This document shows positions 1 through 7,036 of a stretch of DNA of 14,049 bases, one piece after another. Made by a program: the position numbers and the translations under genes. The DNA comes from Chitinophagales bacterium (GTDB lineage: Bacteria; Bacteroidota; Bacteroidia; Chitinophagales; UBA8649). The DNA lies in assembly GCA_016777395.1 (NCBI GenBank), contig JADHRO010000030.1:1-14049 (forward strand), written 5' to 3'. The notes beneath the pieces were generated by a model. The model ran no database searches, was not told the origin of the DNA, and saw only the letters and a list, made by a program, of their open reading frames with translations. The first letter of the stretch is position 1. Every line of letters starts with the position of its first letter.

Positions 1-1012
1 TAATGGCGTACTTTGGGAAAATCCCAATGGCATGGAAGCGGTAAATATTAAAGCCGAACTCAACCATAATTTAGGAATCTACTCTGCTTGGTTATATTAT
101 GCAACAGGATTGGAAGGGAACTTTGCAAAGATTGAAATGTTCGACGACGGTGCGCATAATGATGGTGCTGCAGGAGATGGCGTTTATGGAGAAGCTATTA
201 TGGGATATCCTGCTGGAACAACCGTTCGATATTATATAGAGGCAATTGCAAACAATGCTCAAAAAACGGCAAGTTATATGCCTAAAGGAGCAGAGCACAA
301 CATATTTGTTTATAAAGTGAATTCAGTTCAAGCTGCTGATCAATCAGTTGTGATTAATGAAATTATGGCTAAGAATAAAACAGGAGCTACTGATGAAGCA
401 GGGCAATATGATGATTGGATTGAGCTCTACAATAAGTCGACCAATAGTATCAGTTTAGATGGATGGAATATAACTGATAATCAGTTTAATATCACCAAAT
501 TTACTATTCCAGCAGGTACGACTATCGGGCCAGATGAATATGTGATTATTTGGGCCGATGAGGACAGTAATCAAGGTAGTTTACACGCCAACTTTAAACT
601 AAATGGTGATGGGGAAGCCTTGATTTTATTCAATGCAGCGGATGAGCTTGTAGATGAAATGGAATTCCTTATGCAGTCTGATGATATCGCATATGCCAGA
701 GTGCCAAATGGTACTGGGAATTTTGTTTTCCAAGGCGCAACCCACAAGGGGAATAATGATACAGGTGCTGTAGGGATTAGTGATTTGAGTGAATCAACTC
801 AGTTGTTCATCTATCCTAATCCAGTTCAAAGCAAGCTTACAATAAATTATGAGAATGCCAAAGAAACTGCGCTTAGCGTGGTGAATACCTTGGGGCAGCT
901 AGTTTATCATACTTCTTTCGAAAATGAAATCAGTATTGATGTAAGCACTTGGAATGCTGGCGTGTATTTTATTGAAATTGATGAATTTGTCAAAAGAGTG
1001 ATTGTTTACTAA
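1..1012 (+). CDS. Secreted lamin-tail-domain protein with T9SS type A sorting domain (3' part only)
   Basis: The reading frame is open from base 2, so the start lies upstream of the window; the Met codon at 32 is internal. Counting from that Met, residues about 30-95 look like a small beta domain with an acidic loop (FDDGAHNDGAAGDGVYG) of the kind seen before lamin-tail domains. Residues about 105-215 fit a lamin-tail domain (INEIMAKN, DDWIELYN, LDGWNITD, LNGDGEALILF). Residues about 258-326 fit a T9SS type A C-terminal sorting domain (FIYPNPVQSKLTI, NTLGQLVY, WNAGVYFIEI, ending KRVIVY). The product is therefore probably exported through the outer membrane and either released or anchored. In Bacteroidota this tail arrangement often follows a CotH-kinase-like domain, but that part is outside the window, so the enzymatic role is unknown. 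A terminator follows 23 bases after the stop. Confidence 0.88.
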   Translation, partial: NGVLWENPNGMEAVNIKAELNHNLGIYSAWLYYATGLEGNFAKIEMFDDGAHNDGAAGDGVYGEAIMGYPAGTTVRYYIEAIANNAQKTASYMPKGAEHNIFVYKVNSVQAADQSVVINEIMAKNKTGATDEAGQYDDWIELYNKSTNSISLDGWNITDNQFNITKFTIPAGTTIGPDEYVIIWADEDSNQGSLHANFKLNGDGEALILFNAADELVDEMEFLMQSDDIAYARVPNGTGNFVFQGATHKGNNDTGAVGISDLSESTQLFIYPNPVQSKLTINYENAKETALSVVNTLGQLVYHTSFENEISIDVSTWNAGVYFIEIDEFVKRVIVY

Positions 1013-1035
1013 ATCTGATAATTGATACTAAAGAT

Positions 1036-1073
1036 AGCCATCATTCCTTATTACAGGACTGATGGCTTTTTTT
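1036..1073 (+). terminator. Rho-independent terminator
   Basis: AGCCATCA (1036-1043) pairs perfectly with TGATGGCT (1060-1067) around a 16-base loop, and a run of six T follows directly (1068-1073). It sits 23 bases after the stop of the lamin-tail gene and ends that transcript before the YifB gene. Confidence 0.88.
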
Positions 1074-1148
1074 ATAAATCTAATTGCATCACCGTAACTA
1101 GTAATTCATACTTCAGGATGAATCAATGAGTTCTTACATAGAAATACT

Positions 1149-1156
1149 TATGTTTA
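1149..1156 (+). promoter_or_regulatory. Possible -7 element for the YifB gene
   Basis: TATGTTTA matches 7 of 8 positions of the Bacteroidota -7 element TAnnTTTG. Transcription would begin near 1163, giving a leader of about 16 bases before the ATG at 1179. No clear -33 TTG is seen at the right distance, so this is weak. If real, it excludes the upstream GTG at 1161 as the start. Confidence 0.25.
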
Positions 1157-1178
1157 GCTTGTGCCTAATTATTGGAGT

Positions 1179-2714
1179 ATGCTAGTTAAAACTTATGGAA
1201 GTACTGTGTTTGGCGTGGATGCCACCACCATAACTATTGAGGTCAGTGTGCAAGGTGGTACAAAGTATTTCATTGTAGGCCTACCTGATAATGCAATTAA
1301 AGAAAGTTGGCATCGCGTGGCTACTGCGATCAAGCATAACGGATACTACATGACTAGAAAGCGTGTAGTTGTTAACCTTGCCCCGGCAGATATTCGTAAA
1401 GAAGGAACTGCTTATGATTTACCCATTGCCATTGGCATTCTTGCTGCGACCGATCAAATCATCTATAATGATTTTGCAAAGACAATAATAATGGGAGAGG
1501 TATCTTTAGATGGAGAAATTCAAGCGATAAGGGGAGTTCTTCCTATGGCAATTCAAGCGCAGAAGGACGGTTTTACTAAGATGCTTGTTCCCAAAGCAAA
1601 CGCACGGGAAGCGGCAATAGTAAGGAATATTGAAGTTATTGGAGTAGAAAGCTTACCGCAGGTTATTGATTATCTAAATGGTAAAGTAGAAATTAAGCCT
1701 ACCCAAGTGAATGTTCGACAAGAGTTTGAGGCGAATAAAAATAGTTCAGTGCTAGACTTTGAAGATGTGAAAGGGCAAGTCAAAATCAAACGGGCATTAG
1801 AAATTGCTGCTGCGGGTGGGCACAATATTATCCTTATCGGACCTCCAGGTGCGGGTAAAACTATGCTTGCCAAGCGTTTTCCAACTATTCTTCCTCCTTT
1901 AGGTTTGATGGAGTCCTTAGAGACCACAAAAATTCATTCAGTCTCTGGCTTGCTCAAAGCATCAGATTCTTTGGTATTTGAACGGCCATTCCGTTCACCG
2001 CATCATACTATAAGTGATGTAGCATTAGTGGGTGGGGGCACAAGTCCACAACCTGGAGAAATATCCCTGGCACACAACGGTGTGCTATTTTTGGATGAGC
2101 TGCCAGAATTTAAACGTTCGGTTTTAGAGGTTATGCGACAACCTTTAGAAGATCGGCAAGTGACTATTTCTCGCTCCAAGTTTACTGTTACCTATCCAAG
2201 CAATTTTATGTTAGTCACGAGTATGAATCCATGTCCCTGCGGCTACTATAATCATCCTGATAAAGATTGTGTTTGTCCACCTGGTATCGTTCAACGTTAT
2301 TTGAACAAGATAAGCGGACCTTTGTTGGATCGAATTGACCTGCATGTTGAAGTAACTCCTGTTCCATTTAAAGCGCTAAGTGCTAAAACACTTGAAGAAA
2401 AGAGTGAGTCGGTCAGGCAGCGCGTCATTGATGCGCGTCAAATCCAATCTAAGCGATTTACGGATACTAACATCCACAGCAACGCGCTGATGAACGCTAA
2501 ACAACTCCGACAGGTATGTCAAATTTCTGAAACATCAAATTCTCTTTTAGATCGGGCGATGGAAAAACTCAATCTTTCTGCAAGAGCTTATGATCGTGTT
2601 CTAAAAGTGTCTAGAACTATTGCAGATCTTGATAATGAGGAAGATATTCAACCCCAACATTTAGCAGAAGCTATACAGTATCGGAGCTTGGATCGGGAGA
2701 ATTGGGGTTCGTAA
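1179..2714 (+). CDS. YifB/ComM family Mg-chelatase-like AAA+ ATPase
   Basis: A 511-residue protein, the usual length of this family. The N-terminal third is the ChlI/Lon-S16-like fold (VKTYGSTVFGVDA, FIVGLPDNAIKES). The middle is the Mg-chelatase-type AAA+ domain, with Walker A GPPGAGKT at residues 221-228, Walker B VLFLDE near 302-307, the insert FRSPHHTISD, a cysteine-containing segment MNPCPCGYY...CVCPPG, and a sensor/arginine region LLDRIDLHVEV. A C-terminal Mg-chelatase helical domain follows (LNLSARAYDRVLKVSRTIADL). In gamma-proteobacteria ComM is a hexameric helicase that drives branch migration during natural transformation; the role in Bacteroidota is inferred only. I chose the ATG at 1179 (MLVKTYGS) over the in-frame GTG at 1161, because homologues as I remember them begin at this motif. 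It is a single gene, convergent with the downstream heme module. Confidence 0.93.
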   Translation: MLVKTYGSTVFGVDATTITIEVSVQGGTKYFIVGLPDNAIKESWHRVATAIKHNGYYMTRKRVVVNLAPADIRKEGTAYDLPIAIGILAATDQIIYNDFAKTIIMGEVSLDGEIQAIRGVLPMAIQAQKDGFTKMLVPKANAREAAIVRNIEVIGVESLPQVIDYLNGKVEIKPTQVNVRQEFEANKNSSVLDFEDVKGQVKIKRALEIAAAGGHNIILIGPPGAGKTMLAKRFPTILPPLGLMESLETTKIHSVSGLLKASDSLVFERPFRSPHHTISDVALVGGGTSPQPGEISLAHNGVLFLDELPEFKRSVLEVMRQPLEDRQVTISRSKFTVTYPSNFMLVTSMNPCPCGYYNHPDKDCVCPPGIVQRYLNKISGPLLDRIDLHVEVTPVPFKALSAKTLEEKSESVRQRVIDARQIQSKRFTDTNIHSNALMNAKQLRQVCQISETSNSLLDRAMEKLNLSARAYDRVLKVSRTIADLDNEEDIQPQHLAEAIQYRSLDRENWGS

Positions 2715-2786
2715 TACTTAATTCCACCCTCTTGTCTGCGCTGTCTGACGAGCTTAATTATATAGTATGATGATGTAAAAAATTAT

Positions 2787-4274
2787 CTATTTAGTCACTT
2801 TAAGCAAATATTCTGCAACCGCCATTTTTATATCTTCAGGTAAATGCGTTTGAGGGGGCATTTCAGGGAAATCTTGACGCTTGTGAATAGGATTGGTAAT
2901 GTATTCAACAATTCCTTCAGGATTGTCTCTATAGATCATTTGAATATCAGCAACAGAAGGCCCTACAATTATATTGTTGTAGGAATGGCAACCCGCACAA
3001 ATACCATAATAAGCCATTTTACCTTTTTTCATTTGGCTCACATCTTTTGGTGGAACAGGATTAGGCAGCATATAAGTTTTAACTGCTTTCGTAGATGTTG
3101 CTTCACATTGTGCAAAAGAACCAAGACCTAAAGTTACATACCTGCCAGGGTTTAGTATACAATGATTGCTGCCTCCACCAATAAACCCGATATCCAGCTT
3201 ATCGAGCATGGCAACTTTAGTTAGCTTGGCAATAGCTCCTGATGGATTATAGCCATTATTTGCCATGTAATTATCTAGAATTGATGCATTATCTGGATAG
3301 GGATCTAAACCACCATCTGTTGAAAATTTCATTCCTCCATTTTCAAGATCTGTTATGGCGATACCAAAGCACTTATTTCCAATTATAAAGTTGTCTTCTA
3401 TGACTACATTATCCGCTGCTAATACCAAAATGCCAGTTCCTGATGGTATTTTAGACACAACTGACCCGGGGATTGCAAAATTCTTATGATTGTTATTTAA
3501 AACATAATTTCCTCTAAAAATCACATCATCACAAGTTTTGATTGGTAATCCAGGTGTGATAAAGGCTAATAAACCTCCAGCATTATCATGAACGTAGTTA
3601 TATTCTACAAGGCAGTGTCTAGAATTCTCAATTTCTATACCTGCAACACTTTCAAATACTTCATTAATACGAACATCTATATTGTCGCACATGCCAACGT
3701 AAATAGCGGCATCTTCAATTCCGGAAAGCACATTCAATTCAATCAAACCATTTTTGCCGTATTGAGGAAAAATTCCATAAACTCCAGTATTAATAATTAA
3801 ATTATTTTTGATGATAAAGTTATTTCCTGCTTGACCCATTATCCCATTTCCTTTGTAATCTATAATTTTGAAGTTTTCAATGGTAATGCCATTCCCAGAA
3901 TATAAAAATGCATCGTTTAATTGTTTGTTGCCATTTAAAGTCGGCCGTTCTCCATTTTCTATAACTCCATGAACTCGGATATTGTCTTTATCAATATAAA
4001 CGGTTTCGGAATAGGTACCGGGGTATACCAAAATCACATCTCCTTGATTTGCTTTAGCCACTGCTGCCTGAATGGATTCACCATCTTTTACTTCATACCT
4101 CGCTCCATCTTTGATTTTAGTAGGCTCACCATTACTCGTAATACCAGAACTTCCACTCTCAAAAAAGGTAGGACCTAGAACTTGCTTAGGTTTATTCCCA
4201 AGGATAAACTTACCAATACCAATACCTATCAGAACTAAAAGAAATGCGCCTAGTAGTTTTTTTAATCTTTTCAT
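2787..4274 (-). CDS. Parallel beta-helix protein with C-terminal cytochrome c domain
   Basis: A 495-residue envelope protein. Residues 1-26 are a basic start plus a hydrophobic segment (LLGAFLLVLIGIGIG) with no lipobox cysteine, so it is a membrane anchor or uncleaved signal. Residues about 60-345 are a right-handed parallel beta-helix of the pectate-lyase/NosD kind: the entry motif GESIQAAVAKANQGDVILVYPGTY (quoted in part: AAVAKANQGD, VYPGTY) is followed by repeated short turns such as ITIENFKI, FIIKNNLI, CLVEYNYVHD, VIFRGNYVLNN and VVIEDNFIIGN. Residues about 410-495 are a class I mono-heme cytochrome c: CAGCH at 426-430 binds heme, and Met472 in FPEMPPQ is the likely distal ligand. It lies 74 bases behind the di-heme peroxidase gene on the same strand and is probably cotranscribed. 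Beta-helix proteins of this type are known to pair or fuse with heme proteins, with function unknown. No catalytic pectinase residues are evident, so polysaccharide cleavage is not claimed. Confidence 0.85.
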   Translation of the reverse strand: MKRLKKLLGAFLLVLIGIGIGKFILGNKPKQVLGPTFFESGSSGITSNGEPTKIKDGARYEVKDGESIQAAVAKANQGDVILVYPGTYSETVYIDKDNIRVHGVIENGERPTLNGNKQLNDAFLYSGNGITIENFKIIDYKGNGIMGQAGNNFIIKNNLIINTGVYGIFPQYGKNGLIELNVLSGIEDAAIYVGMCDNIDVRINEVFESVAGIEIENSRHCLVEYNYVHDNAGGLLAFITPGLPIKTCDDVIFRGNYVLNNNHKNFAIPGSVVSKIPSGTGILVLAADNVVIEDNFIIGNKCFGIAITDLENGGMKFSTDGGLDPYPDNASILDNYMANNGYNPSGAIAKLTKVAMLDKLDIGFIGGGSNHCILNPGRYVTLGLGSFAQCEATSTKAVKTYMLPNPVPPKDVSQMKKGKMAYYGICAGCHSYNNIIVGPSVADIQMIYRDNPEGIVEYITNPIHKRQDFPEMPPQTHLPEDIKMAVAEYLLKVTK

Positions 4275-4348
4275 GGTGCTTGTGTTTTTTCTGCAGTTTT
4301 TAAATCTATGAATGAATTTCGATCGGCGAATTTTTGAACCAAAAATAG

Positions 4349-5539
4349 CTAAATTTCTAAATTTAAACCGGAAGGCACAGCCTGAGGTATTTGGGGCTTA
4401 AAACTTTCATCGGTTAAGGTGTGTAAAAAGTCAACTATTCTTTCAATCTCATAAACGGAGAGTTGTGGTTCCCAAATATGCCAATGTACAATCAAATCTA
4501 TACTATCGGGCACGGCGTGCCCTCTGCCTTTGGTATAAAACTCAGTAGCGTCATAGAGATTATCAAATACTCCCGAATGCTCATAAGGAGCTGTTAATGC
4601 AATGTTTCTAAGGCTTGGAACTTTAAAACTGCCTCTTAATGTTTTATCTCCTGTTGGAACCTCTGCTCCTTTATCAAACGGCCTGCCTTTAGGTTCGGGA
4701 GTACCGATAACCGCTAGTTGTTGATTGGTAAATAATGGAGGGGTATGGCATTCTGAACATCTAGCAACAAACGATCTAAATATATTCATACCTTCTATTT
4801 CCTGTTCATTTAAGGCATCATGATAACCATGAGCATATTGATCGTATGGGCTGTTTAAAGAAATTAGCGAACATTCAAATGCAGTAAGCGCAGTATAAAT
4901 TTCATTAAGACTAATCTCTTCATCTTCTTTTTCTGGGAAAGCTTCCAGGAAAAGTGCTTGATAGTTCTCTAGTTTATTTAATGTTTGAAGCAGGTTTATG
5001 GGGTTGTTTCCCATTTCATTTTCACTATACAAAGGGCCTTGCATTTGATCTTCTAGTGTATTAGATTTAGCATCCCAAAAGAACTTATCTATAAAGGCGG
5101 AATTCCAAATACTTGGCGCAGATCGGTGAACAGGCTTGCCCTTAACACCCTTGCTTATTGCTAAGCCATCGGAAAATCCTTTGTCTGGTTGATGGCAGCT
5201 TGCACAAGAGATACTTCCATCTATAGACAGGACCGGATCAAAAAACAAATATCTTCCCAGGTCAATCTGTTGAGGCGAAAATCCATCTCTATTTTGCGGC
5301 AAGCCTGTTTGAAGACCTCCAACTCCTTTGTCATTTGAGGAGTTGTACATTTGATACATATTCCTGTTTATGCATTCATTATTGTCATTTAATTCAAAAC
5401 CGGGAGGGCAGTGAGATTGAAGCGCAATTACGGAGTGTTTTTCTCCGGATTTGGAAACCTGTGCATGTTGATTATTGGTATCATCCGAGCAAGCAATGAT
5501 TATAAATATCGATGATAGCAGAAGTATGATGATTCTCAC
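4349..5539 (-). CDS. Di-heme cytochrome-c peroxidase / MauG-type lipoprotein
   Basis: A 396-residue protein. Residues 1-17 are a lipoprotein signal ending in IIIAC, with Cys17 as the lipidation site. The next residues, SDD, resemble the Bacteroidota lipoprotein export signal, which suggests surface display. A short segment with two cysteines (CPPGFELNDNNEC, Cys44 and Cys56) precedes the enzyme domain. Two heme sites are present, CASCH (112-116) and CSECH (261-265), together with family motifs LGRYLFFDP, the Trp-bearing FFWDAKSNTLEDQ, KVPSLRNIALTAPYEHSGVF and a C-terminal IVDFLHTLTDESF. Known family members reduce hydrogen peroxide using electrons from a small cytochrome, or oxidise protein side chains as MauG does; which applies here cannot be told. 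The gene is first of a two-gene unit with the beta-helix cytochrome, a plausible electron partner. Confidence 0.9.
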   Translation of the reverse strand: MRIIILLLSSIFIIIACSDDTNNQHAQVSKSGEKHSVIALQSHCPPGFELNDNNECINRNMYQMYNSSNDKGVGGLQTGLPQNRDGFSPQQIDLGRYLFFDPVLSIDGSISCASCHQPDKGFSDGLAISKGVKGKPVHRSAPSIWNSAFIDKFFWDAKSNTLEDQMQGPLYSENEMGNNPINLLQTLNKLENYQALFLEAFPEKEDEEISLNEIYTALTAFECSLISLNSPYDQYAHGYHDALNEQEIEGMNIFRSFVARCSECHTPPLFTNQQLAVIGTPEPKGRPFDKGAEVPTGDKTLRGSFKVPSLRNIALTAPYEHSGVFDNLYDATEFYTKGRGHAVPDSIDLIVHWHIWEPQLSVYEIERIVDFLHTLTDESFKPQIPQAVPSGLNLEI

Positions 5540-5564
5540 AAGTAAAACTTTGACTGGACACCAC

Positions 5565-5596
5565 TAAAGGTAAGTGATTCCGATGGTAAATACAAA
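5565..5596 (-). promoter_or_regulatory. Probable promoter of the di-heme peroxidase/beta-helix operon
   Basis: Reading the minus strand, TTTG (5596-5593) is followed after 20 bases by TACCTTTA (5572-5565), a 7 of 8 match to the Bacteroidota -7 element TAnnTTTG at close to the expected spacing. Transcription would start near 5558, about 19 bases before the ATG at 5539. Confidence 0.42.
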
Positions 5597-5659
5597 GTGA
5601 CTTTGTGAAATTTAAAAACTTTTTAGTGCATTGAATTTGGACTATAGTCATGCTAGTTT

Positions 5660-5699
5660 AAATTTAAATTTAGGCCATTTTACTCTAAAATTTAAATTT
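5660..5699. repeat. AT-rich inverted repeat, possible terminator
   Basis: AAATTTAAATTTAG (5660-5673) pairs with CTAAAATTTAAATTT (5685-5699) with one bulged base and a loop of about 11 bases. It lies 18 bases past the stop of the DUF2490 gene and upstream of the peroxidase promoter, where a terminator would be expected. It lacks a T run after the stem and is made almost entirely of A and T, so its role is uncertain. Confidence 0.3.
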
Positions 5700-5716
5700 C
5701 TCGAATTCCTGCAACT

Positions 5717-6397
5717 CTAAAAATTGACGAAAGTAATGATATTGAATTGGTCTCGACTGCTTTGTTCAAAAAACTGATTCATATAGCCGAGTTCGAGACT
5801 AAATATATCGTTTACTTTAAATCCTAAACCACCATAGAGTCTGTTTCTGTCAAACACCGCTGATTGAGAGTTGAGGAAAATTTCATTGTATCCGGATAAA
5901 TAGAAATGATAGAACTCCGCGTCTCTGGGTGCTAGTGGTATTTTAATGCTCAGAAAGTATCTAAAACGAAGCTTAAAGTCCTTACCAACGAATCGTTGCT
6001 CAAATCGATAGCGATGGTTTAAGATGATTGATGCAATATTTTGCTTCGCGGTAAACTGCTGATATATCCGATGCTCTTGGATGGATATCTTATCATTTGT
6101 TCCCTTGTAATTTTGAGAAAGAATGTATCCGTAACCAGCTAAGGCATTGTTCTTATTGTCATTAAACGAATATCCAAGACCTGTTCTCAATAGAAGCTGC
6201 TCGAGATCACCAACTGCATTGTAGTTCCTGTATTGAACTTCATGATGAATGTTGAACTTATTTTTGACCTTTTTATTTCCAATATAGATTAACCAATTAC
6301 CAAAATCACTTTCCTGTGCTTGTGAAAATCTTGGTGTAAAAAGACAACTCAAGAAAAGGAAAATGAATACGCGATATAGGGCAGGTGCATTACTCAT
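5717..6397 (-). CDS. DUF2490 family outer-membrane beta-barrel protein
   Basis: A 226-residue protein from the chosen start. A signal peptide (ALYRVFIFLFLSCLF, cut near SQAQ) is followed by alternating polar/hydrophobic strands rich in Tyr, Phe and Arg (GNWLIYIGNKKV, FNIHHEVQYRNY, LLRTGLGYSF, LNHRYRFEQRF, LRFRYFLSIKIPL, LYGGLGFKV, LELGYMNQFF). The protein ends in Phe (ITFVNF), as expected for an outer-membrane barrel. This matches the DUF2490 family, whose function is unknown. The ATG at 6397 overlaps the carbonic anhydrase stop by 8 bases (ATGAGTAA), and GGAGAA lies ten bases before it. A start at 6415 (MEKLSF) is also possible. Either way the gene is coupled to the carbonic anhydrase gene, which suggests an envelope role in the same process. 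Confidence 0.82.
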   Translation of the reverse strand: MSNAPALYRVFIFLFLSCLFTPRFSQAQESDFGNWLIYIGNKKVKNKFNIHHEVQYRNYNAVGDLEQLLLRTGLGYSFNDNKNNALAGYGYILSQNYKGTNDKISIQEHRIYQQFTAKQNIASIILNHRYRFEQRFVGKDFKLRFRYFLSIKIPLAPRDAEFYHFYLSGYNEIFLNSQSAVFDRNRLYGGLGFKVNDIFSLELGYMNQFFEQSSRDQFNIITFVNF

Positions 6398-7019
6398 AAA
6401 AGACAACTTCTCCATTGGCTATATTGTACATAGCACCCACGATTTTAAGACTCCCTTCTTTTTGCATTTCAGCTAATACTTCACTTTCAGCTAAAATTTT
6501 AGCTATCGTTAATTCTACATTTTTGGTCGAAACATGATTGACAAATTCAATATTTGATGAATTGCGTAAGGCCTTGTCTGTCGGTTCAGCAACTGCCTCA
6601 ACAGCAGGCTTAATCTTACCCAGCATTCCGGTTAGATTCCCTAGCTCGGCATTATCACATGCACCTTTTACTGCTCCACACGCCGTATGGCCTAAAACGA
6701 CGATTAGAGAGGTTCCTGCAAGTTTACAAGCAAACTCCATACTTCCCAGGATATCGGAATTTACAAAGTTTCCTGCAATTCTAACACTAAAAATATCACC
6801 GATTCCTTGATCAAAAATCAGTTCAGAGGAAACTCTCGAATCGATACAACTCAATATAGTAGCAAAAGGAAATTGACCGGCACTCGTGTCTTTGACTTGC
6901 TCCAATAAATTCCTATTGGCTTTTTTATTTTCCTGAAATCTATGGTTACCCTCTTTAAGGCTTTTCAAAGATTGGTCAGGTGTCATTGTCGATTGTGTTT
7001 CTTTAGTATGTGCTTTCAT
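6390..7019 (-). CDS. Beta-class carbonic anhydrase
   Basis: A 209-residue cytoplasmic zinc enzyme that interconverts CO2 and bicarbonate. All the class-defining residues are visible: Cys58 in LSCIDSR, the Asp60-Arg62 dyad, and His111 and Cys114 in LGHTACGAVKGA. There is no signal peptide, unlike periplasmic alpha-class enzymes. The N-terminal region (SLKSLKEGNHRFQENK) and the RIAGNFVN and SMEFACKLAGTSLIVVLGH segments are also typical. It starts 17 bases after the SulP stop and its end overlaps the DUF2490 start, so it is the middle gene of a tight three-gene operon. The pairing with a SulP transporter suggests it processes imported bicarbonate. Confidence 0.95.
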   Translation of the reverse strand: MKAHTKETQSTMTPDQSLKSLKEGNHRFQENKKANRNLLEQVKDTSAGQFPFATILSCIDSRVSSELIFDQGIGDIFSVRIAGNFVNSDILGSMEFACKLAGTSLIVVLGHTACGAVKGACDNAELGNLTGMLGKIKPAVEAVAEPTDKALRNSSNIEFVNHVSTKNVELTIAKILAESEVLAEMQKEGSLKIVGAMYNIANGEVVFYE

Positions 7020-7036
7020 ATTTTTGGTTTAATCCT

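Noticed and set aside
1161..1178. In-frame GTG start adding six residues (MPNYWS) to the YifB protein
   Set aside because: Homologues as I know them begin at the MLVKTYGS motif, and the possible -7 element at 1149-1156 would start the transcript at or after the GTG. The ATG at 1179 is preferred.
2715..2786. Possible terminator hairpin between the convergent YifB and beta-helix genes (CTCTTGTCTG...CTGTCTGACGAG)
   Set aside because: Only the outer three base pairs match; the inner positions do not pair and there is no T run.
2787..4274. Annotation of the beta-helix protein as a pectate lyase
   Set aside because: The fold-type repeats are present but no lyase catalytic residues or calcium-site pattern is recognisable, and the heme context points elsewhere.
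6538..6810. Plus-strand open frame opposite the carbonic anhydrase gene, and similar open frames opposite the SulP, beta-helix and YifB genes
   Set aside because: They lie antisense inside genes with strong family motifs, and their translations show no domain, signal or family feature.
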